Shown: positions 11,505-26,000 of the stretch, piece after piece
Numbering within the stretch: the first letter of the stretch is position 1
Layout: each line of letters opens with the position of its first letter
Assembly: GCA_029964075.1 (NCBI GenBank)
Contig: CM057140.1
Location: 12,728,643-12,792,642 of the forward strand
Length of the DNA stretch: 64,000 nt
Source of the DNA: Patiria pectinifera
Lineage: Eukaryota > Echinodermata > Asteroidea > Valvatida > Asterinidae
Reading direction: 5' to 3'
Position numbers and translations under genes: made by a program
The notes under the pieces: generated by a model
What the model saw: only the letters and a program-made list of their open reading frames with translations
Databases searched by the model: none
What the model was told of the DNA's origin: nothing

Positions 11505-14006
11505 TGAGTCGGGTTCTAAACGGCACGTTCCTGGAAAATAACCTTCTGTAGTCTGGCACAAATTAAATCCCAAACTTTACTGCACACTGTCCATGGAAGT
11601 ACTGGACAAATGAAAAGTTTGTCCATAATTTTCTTACGGCGCTCGAATTCACGGGGAAATCCTCGTTAGTGAAGTTGTCCAAAACATGCATGCTGTTCTG
11701 AAGTAAAAACGTACAGTGTAGTGAAATCGCCATAATTTGCCTTATATTTCAAGGGAGAAAACGGAAAGAGTAAATTTATTTGTTTGGCTTTTTTGAGGGA
11801 ATGTTTTCTTGGAAACAGTAACCAGGGTGAAAAAAAATGGAAATTAGCCAATTCAAATATCAATTTCGTGTGACCAAACACAATACTTGAGGAGCTTTCA
11901 CCATTCTGCCAGCTCTTCGGGAAGTTAAGCTGAGTCCGAATTATTCTGCTACGAGCGAAAAATAACGCATGCACCTGTGGAAGCTAGTGGCTGTGGCCAT
12001 TTCCCACGGTAAAAAAGTAAAATCTGTCACGAGCCAGTGTGGCCCATCAGGCCTGCATTTATCTCCGGTTTCAGTGGCCTGAAACAACTGAGAGTATTCT
12101 ACTCCCCCTGGATGGGATGCTAGTCCATCCCAGGTTACTCCCCAGCTAATGCCGGTACCCATTTATACTCCTTGGTGGAGAGAGGCAAGTGGGGGTGAAG
12201 TGGCTTGCCCAAGGACACAACATATGGCAAGCAGGCTGAGAATATTTCTATTCCCCCTGGCTGGGATGCTAGTCCATCACAGGTTACTCCCCAGCTAATG
12301 CCGGTACCCATTTATACTCCTGGGTGGAGAGAGGCAAGTGGGGGTGAAGTGGCTTGCTCAAGGACACAACATATGGCCAGCAGCTGGATTGGAACCCCTG
12401 ATCCTCTGATCATGAGTCACGAACCCTCACCACTAGGCCACACTCCCCCACAGACTCCTCGTGTGATATTGCCGGCCGCAGCCACGTTATTCAGGCACAA
12501 CCCTCCAGTGGTTCTGCGACAGCCTGTTGTGGCCAATTTCGGCAAATTCATTCATTCTGTTTACAGTTCATGTATTAGCAAACCATTTTGCCGCATTGTC
12601 ATCAATTTTCGAAAATGCCTCCGCCTTGGTCAAGTTTGTGTACTGAACTAAATGTACTATAATGCAAGAAATATTTAATGCAGACCAAGTCATTTGATTG
12701 GTTGTAACAATTATTGAAACAAGAACTAGACGTGTGTATTGATATTAATGCGACAGTTTGAAATTGAGCTACCTTGTTTTAATTTCTTCATTTAGTTTAA
12801 AATCATTTGGATTTTATTTTTTTTAGATTTGTTGTTTTGTGATGTTTTAGTGATGTGTCTTATATTTTGCAAAAAAAGGGGCGGGGTAATGATGTTTTAT
12901 AGAATCCATTCAAATATTGCCGGTGTCCACTTCTGTATGTATATTTAAATAGTTTTAAGTTTTACACAAAAAAATCAACAACTTTGGTCATTGTTTACTT
13001 AAGGGATTTCTTTCAACTCTTTATAAATGTTTCACAGTTAAACCCAAGTGTTTTACTTTTCCTGAATTGACCAAATGGCATTGTTTTTATTCAGTATTGA
13101 GTCAAATTGATGCTGTTCTGTTCAATTTATCCAAATATTAAGTATACATTCTAGGATTACATGTATGTCCAAGTTATCAAAAAAAAATATGTAAATATAC
13201 ATATAAATACCTAAATTATAGGGCAGTCCTATAATTTACCCAATCATGGAGATTTCTTTTGTTTTAGAAAATTTAAACTCCAATCAAATTTATTTACGCA
13301 ATTTTTGTTTTATATTGTGTCATTCTAATAGAAACAAATATACAAACCCTCATGGCCATATCTTAGAAAGCTTAATTCAAACACTTTTGGTGTGGCCAGG
13401 TAATATATGCGTCTTGTTTACTACACTAGCTTTGCTTGTTTGAACTGAATCACAAATGTTGCCATGTAATAGTGTGCTTCAAATAAACGTTTGTATATAT
13501 GCTGGAAAGAAAATCTAAATCTCATATTTATAAACAGTACTAGCATAAAATTGATTGTGAACAATTTTAGAGGTGATTTTGAGTGGTATCTAGCAATACT
13601 GAATAAAACTGTGAATTGAAATGATGGAACGTTATGGAAATTGTCTTTTGTTTTTGAATATTTTTATTCAGCAACTGCCCCAACCAGAAAATATTACCAG
13701 CCATTTTTTCCAACTAATTTAAAGCTAAATTAAAAAGAATGACATCATGTTGAAGCATGTGTTCATGCAACAGTCATAGGGTTGCCGTCAATGCACTGAA
13801 ATCTCGTTTGTAGCGGGAAATTAACGAGAACAAAACGAGAGTGATTGTTCCGTCTAGTTCCCCAGTCAAACACGTACTTTTGCAGTGTTTTATGATGCGG
13901 TTCCAGACTAGATCTATTGGATTATTTCTCGATGCAGAGTCGTGCGTGCGAAAATGACCATAAATTTCTTCAAACTTTTCACCATGTTTTTCGATGAAAA
14001 TACCTC
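11505..14006 (+). other. Phosphatase 3' UTR and intergenic stretch before PAXBP1
   Basis: No coding region is recognised. Candidate poly(A) signals AATAAA lie at 13482-13487 and 13602-13607, so the 3' UTR may be about 2 kb. The stretch 11938-12010 is a worn relative of the foldback family seen at 31423-31546. A SINE with an internal tandem duplication lies at 12085-12440. The rest (12450-13900) is AT-rich with nothing identifiable. Confidence 0.6.
12085..12440 (-). repeat. tRNA-derived SINE with internally duplicated tail
   Basis: Read on the minus strand it has a tRNA-like B box (GGTTCCAATCC), then a CTTGGGCAAG-type core, then a tail containing GGACTAGCATCCCA. The core and tail are present twice in tandem (about 160-bp offset: GATGGGATGCTAGTCCATC near 12111 and TGGGATGCTAGTCCATC near 12261). 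The A-box end is near 12440. Confidence 0.7.
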
Positions 14007-17000
14007 ATGATGCTGAAAAAGAAGAGGAACATCCGCCAGCGGGAAGAAAGCAGCGACGGGGAGGGGGAAAAGACCGACCAAATTCCGTTTCTGGAGGAAA
14101 CGTACCACTCACAAGTAAAAAGTGTTCAGAAAACGTTGCAGCTGAAACTCGAGAAAAAGACCAAGAAGAAAGATGTGAAGAGCGGCGGGACCGAGGGTGG
14201 AGGCGCCGGGGGAGCGGGAGCGGGCACGTCGGGAAGTCTGCTTAGCTTTGATCATGAAGATGATGAAGATGGTAGGATGATGCGGGATTGGGAATAACAT
14301 TTAAACAACTGGAAACATTTCTATTTTCAATCTGTGCTAAAAATCTTGGCAAAAAAGGCTAATTTATTTTTCGAATATATTTTGTCATGTTCGTAGGGCC
14401 TACATTTCATTGCTTTTGATGTGTTTTTTTTTTTTAATTGAAAGAATCATTTTAAGCGTCAGACCTCTTATTTCTACGTACTCAAATGCAATTTTGTGTG
14501 TGACAATGCGCGCGCGATGCAATTAGCGCTAACTGCGCAGATTATGGAAGGTCGAGGAAACACAAGTTTTGATTTCGTCGGAATCTGCAAACCAAAGTAG
14601 GAAAAATGGATTCAAACCAGGGATTTTTGAGACACTGAAATGTGTATGTTTAATTAAGGCAGAGTAAAGTGTGATTATTTTGCATGCAAAAAGGAGTGCA
14701 GAAATATGATTGAAATGCTCAAAACTCACATTTTTTCATCTTTGTGTAAATTCATGCTTTTTTCAATAGATATATATGGCAGACGGCAATCATGATTTCA
14801 AAAATACTGATATTTGAATTTAAATTGTAGAGTATGAATATGCAAAAAAAATAAAAAAATTGTAATGACAATTTATTATTCAGAAAAAAGGGTCACTAAA
14901 TGAACAACACCCCTGTGCCAAATTTGTTGACTTTTGTGCGTATGTCAGTCACACTGTCTAATATGAATACAAATGTTACTTAGTTTCATGGGTTGTGATG
15001 TCATGGATATGTTAAATATATCTGAATGTAACATTGAACTATTAAAGCATATTTGTTTTTCTCTCTTTTCTGCTAAACAGGGGGAGAAGTCTTTCAGATC
15101 AAGAAGTCCAACCACAGCAAGAAAGTCGCCAGGAAGCTGAGGGAGCAGGCGAGGAAAGAGAAACAGCGAGAGGAGATGGCTAAGCTAGTCAAAGGGTCTG
15201 CCGATAATAAAGCCAAACAGCCAGCAGAAATCAAGGGTAAAATTAGCTTTGTGCTTGGGCCAATTTAACCCTAAATGCCCTGAATCCTTCAAAATCATCC
15301 TTGCCAGGGGTGTGAAATCTCAGCTTTAAAGCTGATTTCAGCTTTTTTTGTTTTGGATTTCAGCTTTTTTTCAGCTTTTTCCCTCACTTGCTGTGTACAA
15401 AAGTATAGGAGATTTCCAAAGTTCACTTTTTTACACTTTTTTCAGCTATTTTCAGCTATTTTTATAAGTGGTCACTCACACCCCTGCTTGCCAAAGTGCA
15501 AAAATTTGGAGGATTGAGGTTACATGGCAAAAGTGCGTTACTGATTTCGTAGGATGCACTTTGTCAAGGTCTTGGGCCAGACCTTGTGTTGTTTATGGCG
15601 TCAGGATACAACATTCTTCCTTGAAATATTTTTGCTGCAGTTTTTTTGTTTATCGGTGATTTCAATTTCACCCTCCCCCGTCTCTCAATACCAGGCAATG
15701 GTACAGCAGCAGCAGTTAACAAGCCGGCGGGAACTAGATTGTTGCCTAAGGACCGAGCGGAGCTGATTCTGAATGGCATGGATGCGGAGGCGGCGGCCAT
15801 GGAGGAGGAAGACAGGCGAGAGATGGAGGAACGAGTGCCCGTCATTGCGCCAGGTAAGGAGTCTCCCTAATGTCCCTGAAAAGTTTTAAGATGAAAATTT
15901 CCCTGGTAGATAAGACTGTACAAATAATGAAAGGTATGCGGAAACACCATGTGCGAATAATTTCTCAACTAAGAGAATGGTTCTGAAAAGAACCAGAGGT
16001 ATAAACTCGACGTTTCGGTCAGTATGCTCTGACCGTCTTCAGGAGAGTGCCTAAACTCTAAGAAAGTGACAAAAGAAAACTCTAAGACTGTACAAAATAT
16101 ACCAAATATTCGATCAGCCATTGCATATCCAAATAGTTTTTTAATAAAATATTTGAAAATTGTGAGCGGTCTCAAGTAGATGATTAGGAAACATCCACTA
16201 TGTTATTATGATTGTATAAGTTGCATGGTTTTAACCCTTACTGCCCGGAATCCTTCAAAATCCTTTGTGCCAAAGTGGAGGAATTTGGCAGAGGTTACAT
16301 GGCAAAAGTGTATACTGATTTCGTAGGATGCACTTTGTCAAGGTCTTGGGCCGGACCTTGTTGTGTTGTTGCTCAGCCATGCATGAATATAGGCCTGGAT
16401 TTGTGCTTGAAATCCTCCGTACTGCTCCAGGATGTCACTGGCCAAGCCTCAACGTAATGACAGTCACTGCCGCAGGATTTTGCAGGATTCAGGCAGTGGT
16501 CACCCCTCCACGGACCATATTCAAGAAATAATGGAGGAACTTGCAGGATTGAGGTTATATGCTTTTTGTCCATGAGGTCAAATGGAGGATTTTGCAGGAT
16601 TGAGGCTACATCCTAGCAAAAAGCCCTAGGGAGTTAGGGTTAATGATTGTCAAATGCCAATGTGATTTGGCTTGTGATTGAGCTGATATTGACAGGATGA
16701 CAACTTCAAGTCTTTCCTGGACACTTGACTTATTGCCAACCTCAAACAGTAAGTCACCTTTTTAAAAAAAAAAATTGCGTTTCTCCAGGAATGATCCCAG
16801 ATGCAGCCACCATCTTCGCCGCCCGAAAGCGCCGTCAGATCGCGCGGGAGACCGGTGGCCGGGCCGACTACATCCCCCTAGACGACACCAAGCGCTACGG
16901 CAACACGGGAAAAAAGGCCGGGCGCGAGGAGTCGCGCCTGGTGCGCGACGACGACAACGACGCCAGCGACAGCGAAGAGGAAGGCCGGATGAGCTTCACG

Positions 17001-20000
17001 GTGAAACACGGGACGAACAGACAGCGGATGCAGGAAGCCATCAATGAAAGTATGCAGTGGTTTGCTTATTCAAATTATGGACAAATTGTCTCCTTTTTTG
17101 CTCCTGAATTAGCTCAGCTGTTGACAGATGCCTGACAGATGGAAGGGAAACCAGTAGAGGGCGCCATTTAACCGCTTTCAAGATCCAGTGTGTTCATGTG
17201 TACAGTGAACATGCACTAGTTTTGGGGAGTATGACACGGTGTACGCAACACAACACTTTCATCTAAATATGCACAAGTTGTATTGCTACCATGGACGGAT
17301 GAACCAGAGTGTTGACCACTCATCTCCTTTGAAATTTCATGAAAATTTGTGAAAATGATTTGCTAAATTGTAACAGAAGAGAGTTTGAAGTTACGGAGAG
17401 ATTTTATTTACAAGAAACTGAGACTGCAACAGCATATTGGTAAGTTGAACTTCTTTGTCACTTTTGTTTCATTTTCAAATTTAAATTTTTTTTTGTGATC
17501 TTTGCTAAAATATTTAGCTTTTGGAGGATTGTCTTAGAAATAATAATGAGATAAAGGTAAGTGTACACAGGAAACAAAAATCTCTATACCAGGCAGAAGT
17601 ACGCTTCAAGAATCAAACTGTTATGTAAGAGGTTAGATTTGATGTACTCAAGCAAATCACTGCAATTTTAATAATATTCATAGTCCAGTTCTTTTTGATT
17701 AAAGTGGGCCTAAATACTCCCCTTTTTCCTCATTTTTACAGGTTACTACAAAGTCATCTTCTAGCTCGCTCATTCTTAGAAGCAGGATGGGCCGGGAAAA
17801 AAATGTCATCTTGTGAGAGGAGCAATCTCCATTGATCAGCTCAAGGAGCTCACCAGCCAATCCTGTCCCATCAAGCTGTTCAATTGATTCCAATGAAAAT
17901 CTGGAACAATCCCTTGATTGTTGACCCAATTTCCCTGTTACTGTAATGTCTTGTATCCCGTCTCTCCCTTGTAGATGTGGATGACGGCAGCGACCACGAC
18001 AAAGACCACAGCGAGGAACTGCAGCGCTGGGAACAGGAGCAAATCAAGAAAGGAACCAGCGTACCGCAAGTCGGTATTTGATCCGTCATGTCTTGAATTT
18101 CTGCTCTGAATTCTCTTCTTCTTTTTTATTCCCCTGGCTTTTAAGCCAAGAAAGGGGGATCTTGCGATAGTGTATTCCTTCTGTGTTTCTGTGTGTCCAT
18201 GTGTTCCGTTTTGGTTAGGTTACATGTAACTGTTTAGTGCTGTCATTTGAAAAGTCAGACTTCACTCACGACCAAACTTGGTGAGGATAATCTTTGGGTA
18301 GAGGGACTTCAGATGACTTGAGACATTTGAGGTCAAAGGTCATGTAGGGGTCAAATGAGATCATTGTTGATTTTGGTTGAGTTAACTGTTTAGTGCTGTC
18401 ATATGAAAAGTCGGACTTCACTCTCGACCAAACTTGGTGACAAGAATCTTTGGGTAGGGCGACTTCAGATGACTTGAGACATTTGAGGTCAAAGGTCATA
18501 TAGGGTCAAATGAGGTCATTGTTGTTTTTGGTTGGGTTACATGTTTAGTGCTGTCACGTGAAAAGTCAGACTTCACTCTCAACCAAACTTGGTGACAAGA
18601 ATCTTTGGGTAGGGGGACTTAATATGGCTTCATTTGTGGCCAAAGGTCATCGAGGGGTCACATGAGGTCATTGGTGATTTTGGTTAGGTACACTGAAAAG
18701 TGTGCTTACTAACTGACTGTATAAATACTGCCAGCATGCCAGAGGGTATTGCGGAAGTTTAACTTGCAGTATTTTTTATGCTTGCTTTTAAGTAAATTGA
18801 AAGTTTCACATTGAATGGCTCCATAATAATTCAGATTCTTTCATTTCCCATCCTAGGCCCAAGAATCTACCACCTCATCTGCAGCTGCGGCTGCAGCCGT
18901 TGCTGCCTCCTACTACTACCAACAGCAAGAGTTCCCTTACGGCCAGCCCACTAGCCAGTATGCCACGCCCGTGGGAGGGGCCTATGGGATAGGGGCGGAG
19001 CAGCAGCCTGTCATCCACGCCCTGAACACGACGCCCATGTGTGAGATGCCAGTGGTCACCATTGAGCAAGTCAAGAAGAAGCTGAAGGACTGGTAACAAG
19101 TCTCTTTTTCTTTTTTTTTTTACTTGCGTCAAGTATTGATCAGATAGGTACAATACCTGGCCTTTGATTTTAACCAGTTCGCGCCGGATCAAAGGTTTTG
19201 CGGCACTCAGAACAGATGACGGATAAACACGTCGGGAGTGAGGCCGGAAATATCTGTCGGCGACCCGCTCACAGCGAGCGAGGCCGGCAATATGAGTGTG
19301 CTGCCCAAGGGTGATGGCTTCAACCCGCCTGGCTTGAGGTCGAGTGAAAAGTTATCCCGTGCCTCGTTCCGTTCTTGTCAAAATAATCCCAGCGTGAACT
19401 GGTTAAGGGACCACAGTTAGAATCCCTCCCAGTACATTTCGATTTGATTGCAGTTCCCCTCGTTAATCATGAAATATTTCCACAGAATGTTGGTTTTTCT
19501 TTCCAGTTTTCCAAAAGTCTTGTTGGTTTTGTTATAGTGGAAACAGTGAGATTTAATTTTGGCGGTCTGTGACTAATTGCCAATAACAAGTTAATAAATT
19601 AACTTTTATCCAACTTGGTGATTTCCGTTGATTTTGCACCAGGTTTGAATCGGTGAAGGACGTCCACCGAGCCCACGAGCGTGAGTTGGATCAGCAGCAG
19701 GAGCGGCTGGAATCCTCGGCCGACACCTCGGTCAGCTTGAAGGACAGTCAGGGCGGCGTCAGCGGACAGTACCAGTTCTTTCAGGAGATGAAGGGCTACG
19801 TCAAGGACCTAGTAGAGTGCTACGGAGAAAAGGTACAAACATAGTCACCAACTGCCTTACCGTAAACAATGAACTCCTCAAATGTGTAACAGAACTGAGG
19901 GCTCCGTGCACAAGTACCCCCTCAACGGAAAGAAAGGGAGAGTTGGGGAGACCACCTGGAGAGACATTTGGCGCAGCATTGCTGACGACACCTGACGCTC

Positions 20001-23000
20001 TTGCGAAGAAGCTATGGCTTTGTTCACATTCAGAATAAAATAGGTTGTGAAGACTGCGTGCTATACAAGCGCAAACCAGCATGGGCACGCGGTGTGTTTC
20101 GTCCATGAGGCTCGAAAGTGGTAAAATGGCGCCCTCTCTTGTTCACGTATGGAGCCAGATGCAACACAGTGCATCAGGTGTAAATGTCTGTGGGACCTTG
20201 CTGCATTGAGCCATCAACACCAGTACACAAACGGCCAATTCTGAAACAATGAGAGCTAGTTCCATTGAACAATGCCGCAGTTGTACCCTGCTGCAGTCAG
20301 CAACCACAAACTCCAAGGCAGTTTGGTCTTGGGATTTTGGACATGCTTTTTTTTTTAATACACAGGGCAGACTTCAAGCAAGACGCCCTGTATGGTTGGA
20401 GTGATGTTATATTCTTGCATATTCACATTTACTTCTAAAGATCGGTTCATATTCCGCGTAAAAACAAACATGAACGTGAACGCGAATTTGTGATGCCATG
20501 GCAAGTAATCGTGCTTCAAATTTGCAAAAGTTGAACACATTTTAACCCTGGCAAATTTCGCGGCGAACGGTTCCTGACATCAATTTTGCTTGGTGTTCGC
20601 ATTTGCATCAAGTATGAACTGACCTTAAGTGATTGACATCTGTGATATTTCTCTATTTATTTTGAAGTTTTTTAAAGTACACAAATAGAATCCGAATGTA
20701 AAGTGACTGTTTCGTGTATCTCTACTTCACACCCAAGGTGCTTATTATAGACGGCCTTGAGACCGCCATGATGGTCCTCCTCAAGACCCGAGCCAACCAG
20801 CTGGCCAAGCGACGGCAGACGGACATCCGGGATCAGTCTGAGGAGTTCACCGGGATGCTGCAGCGAGCCGCGCTCTCTGCCAACTTCGACAGCGGTGGTG
20901 GTAAGATCAAGACGGAAGACATCAGCAAACAGCGGAGGATGGCCGAAAGGGAAGCAAGAAGGTTAGCAGAACATTTTTTGCTCAACAAAATACTCATCTT
21001 AGCAAAACGGAGCAGAGAACAGGGCCCAATTTCACGGCGCTGCTAAGCAAAAAGTTTGCTTAGCACAAAAAAGCCAGGCTTATAAAAGCAGTTTACCAGC
21101 CAAAACTCCAGCAAACAACAGCTGAATACTTATCACAAGCAATATACATCACATGGAGTTTTGGCTGGTAAACCTGCTTTTATAATCCAGACTTTTTTTG
21201 GAGCTAAGCAGATTTTTGTGCTTAGCAGTGCCGTGAAATTGGCCCCTGGGCCTGGTTTCATGGCTTTGCCTGCCGTTAGCAAAAAAATCTCCGCTTACTC
21301 TAGCAGGAAATTTTGTGCTTATGGTTAGCATATTTCCAAGGTTACAAGGAATTTTGGTTGATGTGCATGCGTACATCCTGTAGGTAAGGATTCTGTGCTT
21401 ACAGGGTTAGCGCAGACTTTTTCTGCTAGCGCTGTTAGCATAGAATGGTGATCGTAAGCGTGGAAAGCTGTGGCTAGCTGAGCCATTAACCGGGCCCTTG
21501 TGACGTGCAGTGTAAATTGCATGACTCTTTCATTGGTGATCTGTTTTTTTTCATGCTAAGCATAATCGGGAGATCTTATTACCGAAATGTGCTTAGCACA
21601 AGAATCATAGTTTGGAAAATCATGGTTCTTCTTTAAGGAGGCTCTAGTTCCTGATTAGAAATATTTGAAGCATTGCATGTTGGAGAATAGTATTAAGTGG
21701 ATTCGTTACCAACAGGGTCTTGCCAGAACCATCTTCTCACCACTCTAAAATCATCCGTTCGCTCTTCTTTTCTTACTGCAAATGTTTCCAATTATTCATA
21801 TAGCGGCATGAAGACTATTCCAAGGTGGTGTTGTATTCATCTTTGTTTCTTACCAGGTCTAGAAGACGACGGGGGAGGGAAGGCCAGAGTGCGGAGGAAA
21901 CAGGAGGATACATTGAAGGCTTGTCTAGCGACGACGAACAGAGGGAGAGTGAGGCTGATAAATTCAACAAGGAAAGAGGTAAGGAACACAAATATTCCAT
22001 CCCAGAAGCATTTAGAAATTACAAGATTTTTCTTTGCCATTCTAAACATACCCGTATACAGAGCATATCATGATAGAGTTTCAACAAATTGAACAGTTAG
22101 GCCGAAAAAAAAATAAGTCGGTCTCTAGTCAGCGCGCGCGTCGATTTTAATCATGCGCTTCGTTTTTTGGGGTTTTTTTTCCAAAATGTTCCGCGGTAGC
22201 TCCAACAGCGCCCTCTATTTCCGCACCTCCTCAATTTGTTTTACCAAAGAGCACCAAGGAATGGGAAATTGCACCAAGGCAAATGATCGAAAGCACCAAG
22301 GCAAATTATGGAGGACACCAATGTACATGAGGACACCAAAAAAAGCCAAATAGTACCCCACCTTGTCTGTACAATCCAAGCTTGAAGAAAAAAAAAAAAA
22401 AGCCGCGTGGCCACGTCAATTCCGGAACTTTGGTCTGACCAGAGACCGAATATTTTTTTTTTTTTGGCCTTAAAGAGCTTTTTTTTTATTTTGAGCATCA
22501 TTTAGGCTAGTTTTAATAGATTGTCCTCACCTCACAGTCGAAGAAAACATTTCTTGATAATGATTATTTATGCTCCACCAAATAGACGACGAATGTGCAA
22601 AATGAAATCAGTGTCTTAATGTTCACACGACGTCAGGCGACAAACTCATATAGGCTTTACAATAAAAATATTGACTGGTGATGATGTGGGAAATAAAGTA
22701 TGAAAAAATCCCCCCCCCCCCCCCCCCCCCCCCCCAATTTTTTTTAAACTCTAAAGGGAGGGGGGGGGGCCCTCCCTTTCGAGTTTAAAAAAAAATTTGA
22801 ATTGAATTATTGTTCCCCGGCCTGTCCCTTGCCCAGATCGCATCATGGTAGAATCCCAGCGCGTCTTTGAGGACGTGGTCGAGGAGTACCACGCCATCTC
22901 TATCATCCTGGGCCGCTTTGAGAAGTGGAAGTTCCAGCACGGCGAGTCTTACCGTGAGGCCTACATCAGCCTGTGCCTGCCCAAGCTGCTCGGCCCGTTG

Positions 23001-26000
23001 GTCAGGCTTCAGCTGCTGGATTGGAACCCACTTCAGGTGAAAGACCAGACCGTTTATTTTTTTATTTTAAATTAGGTTTAACAGAGAAAGTGATCTTTGC
23101 AGGATTTCAACCTTCAAAATCGGGAATTCTGCTCTGGAATTTGATTGCCAAATCTTGCTCTAATACATGTTTTTTTTTTTCTCTTTATTTTTAAGAACTT
23201 TGAACTGATTAATGACAAATTTATTTCAATTATTTTGATTGGAACAATTGTCTTGGATTTTTAAGTTGATTCTACAACCCATCCCCTCTAACATTCTACA
23301 TATATTTTATGCTGAAAATGTTTGTAACAATAGTTTTTCACTTCAAAATAAATTAAAAATGTGTAAATGTGACATCAGGTCGTTTCGCATTACAGAGACA
23401 AATTCTTCTTATAAAGGTTTTAAAAAAAGCTTTAAAAATGAAGTCAAGTAAAACAAATGCAGGGACTTAAATTGTTGGTTTAAATTCTCTAACACTGTGA
23501 TAAGTACAGACACTTCGGGGATCTTAAGACTATTATTCCCACTTTGACAAGGGGAATGTAATGAAGGATCATCTGAAAAATTCCAGCACTGAGGTAGCAA
23601 AAAGAAGCCTGATCATGAAAAGAAGTAAAAGGACTATTGATATAAAGCAAACAAAAAACCCTCCTCATACGTCTTCCGATCTCAACTCTGAGACTCTAAA
23701 ATGTAAAGTTTTGAATTTGATGTAGAAATGTCAGGATTTGTATTTCGTCATCATTTCCTGTTTCTTGTCCAAACAAATGTACGCCCTCGCTAACTACTTG
23801 CCTTCTCTTGTCTTGCGTAGTCCAACTGTCACGATCTTGAGGAGATGCCGTGGTACGAGTCCATGCTCTTCTTCGGCTTCCGCGAGTCCAAGGACCTTGA
23901 GTCTGATGACCTGGACGTCTCCATCATCCCAAGACTGGTTCAAAAGGTAGTGTTACCCAAACTAGCAGGTATGTACGATGGCTTCCTTACGGCCATTTTG
24001 TTTGTCTGTCCGCCGGGGGCTATTGCAGTCTCGCTCTTGTCCTGTTGTTCAATGTATTCCTTTTTTTAAGCTCGGGTAGGAGCTTCCACATGTCACTTGG
24101 TGGTCGGTCGGTTGATCAGTTGGTCTGTCTGCCTGGGAAAATTGACCAAAATAAGCCCCCTACATTTCCCATAAAATATAACTACCAAATTTTAATTTTC
24201 AAAAAAAAGCAAACAAATAAATTAAATGCTTAACAAAAATTGTTTGTAACATTTCGGAAAGATGTTTATGAAAAGTTTGTAAATGGAGGCAAAATATGTG
24301 CAGTAATGTTATAGTCGCGTGGTATTTATCGCAAATCGCTATAAATCTAGGTATAAATCTAAAGTATGATGTTCCATATGTGCCATCGGCGTCGTATTTT
24401 TGGGCGCCACATTTTTAAGCTCTGGCAAGGATCATTTTGATAGATTTCTTGCAAGACGGCCAAAGACATTGTTTTTGATTTTTGGAAGCGAACTGTCGGT
24501 GGATTACATAAAAACGTTTCGTCGTGAGAAACATTGAAATACTGAACATTTTTTTGTGTAACAATTTTATGTTTGGTCTATTACATTGATTATTATTGTA
24601 TCCAAATCCTTATCGTTTTGTTTTTTGGTGATTAATTGTGGTCAGATATTCTTGTACTACATTTGATTTTTCTGTGTTTGAGTAACATCCCACCTACTCA
24701 CAAGTTTTTCCGTAAAATAATTTTATATTTTATGCTTCCTTTCAATTTTTCCCCCTTTTTGGTTTGAAAACTCATTTCCTACATTCAATAACAAGCCTTA
24801 TTTTCTGTAGGATGAAATTGTACCGTGACCAAGACTAAAGTTTGTGTGTTTTAAAAATCTTTCCCCCTTGTTAGATTTGGTCAGCGATGTCTGGGATCCC
24901 GTCTCCACCACCCAGACAAACCGACTGGTTAGTCTGGTCCACAAGCTGGTCGAGGATTACCCGACGGTCAACAGCGACAGCAAGAACACAAGGGTAAAAA
25001 GAGCTGGTTGTAATATTTGGGTAAAAAAAAAAGAATATCCGATACTGAGATAATTTACTGAGGCTAAGTAAAAAAATAATTGTTTGTCCAGGGTTTTTGT
25101 AAAAAGTAAGGACCATTCTTCCATTTTACTAATTTTATTAATGTAAACCTTGCATGAATACAAAACAATGTATTAAAATTAGAGACATTTTCCGTCAGAC
25201 AGAAATTTCAATTTATCATCAAAAGGGTTGGGAAAAGTTAATTGAATGCAAGTCTCAGATTAAGAAATTTGTAAAATTATTTATTAATTATAATTTTTTT
25301 TGGAAAGATTATTTATGTATTATTATTACTTACACAAATGTAATTCTAGGAGTTCTTAAAAGCATTGGTGGACAGAATGCGAAGAACACTGGACGATGAT
25401 GTCTACATGCCGCTGTTTCCAAAAGAGTGAGTGAAGAATTTGGACCTTTGGAGAAATGGCCGAAATATTTCTTCTTTTTTCCCAGAAATTTAGCGTTAAA
25501 AAGATTAATTATATTTGTAACCATTAAAATCATCACCCGCTTTTGAAACTGCTACAAAAAAATTCTTGCCAGCTTTAAAATCGGAAGGGAAAATTGAATT
25601 AATGTTTTGTTTTTGGCCACTTGAATAAATGAAATTGTTTCCTGTCTTCTTTTAGCATGCTAGAGAAGTCTGCAGCAGCCAACAGTTTTCTGCAGAGGCA
25701 GTTTTGGTCATGTGTCAAGGTAAAGTGACAACAGCGCCCTCATTTGACAGAAAATAACATTGACATTTTGGAAATGCTTAAAATGAACATTTTTCAGAAG
25801 ATTTAAATTAAAAGATTGTCCCTTTAAAAAAAAATACTTACGGCCATAGATATGTCCATAAAATTTGGTTCAATAAAGCTTCAGTTAAGATTTTTACATT
25901 TTTGTACAATATTCTGATTTTTGGCTCCGTAGTTACTAGGTAACCTGTTGCTATGGCACGGTCTGATATCGGAGGATCACCTCTTGGAGTTGGCCATTGA

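Noticed and set aside
12205-12651. 148-codon frame downstream of the phosphatase
   Set aside because: Starts inside a SINE with a duplicated tail. No family resemblance.
18266-18499. Minus-strand frame with repeated FDLKCLKSSEV peptide
   Set aside because: Created by the 155-bp tandem repeat in a PAXBP1 intron.
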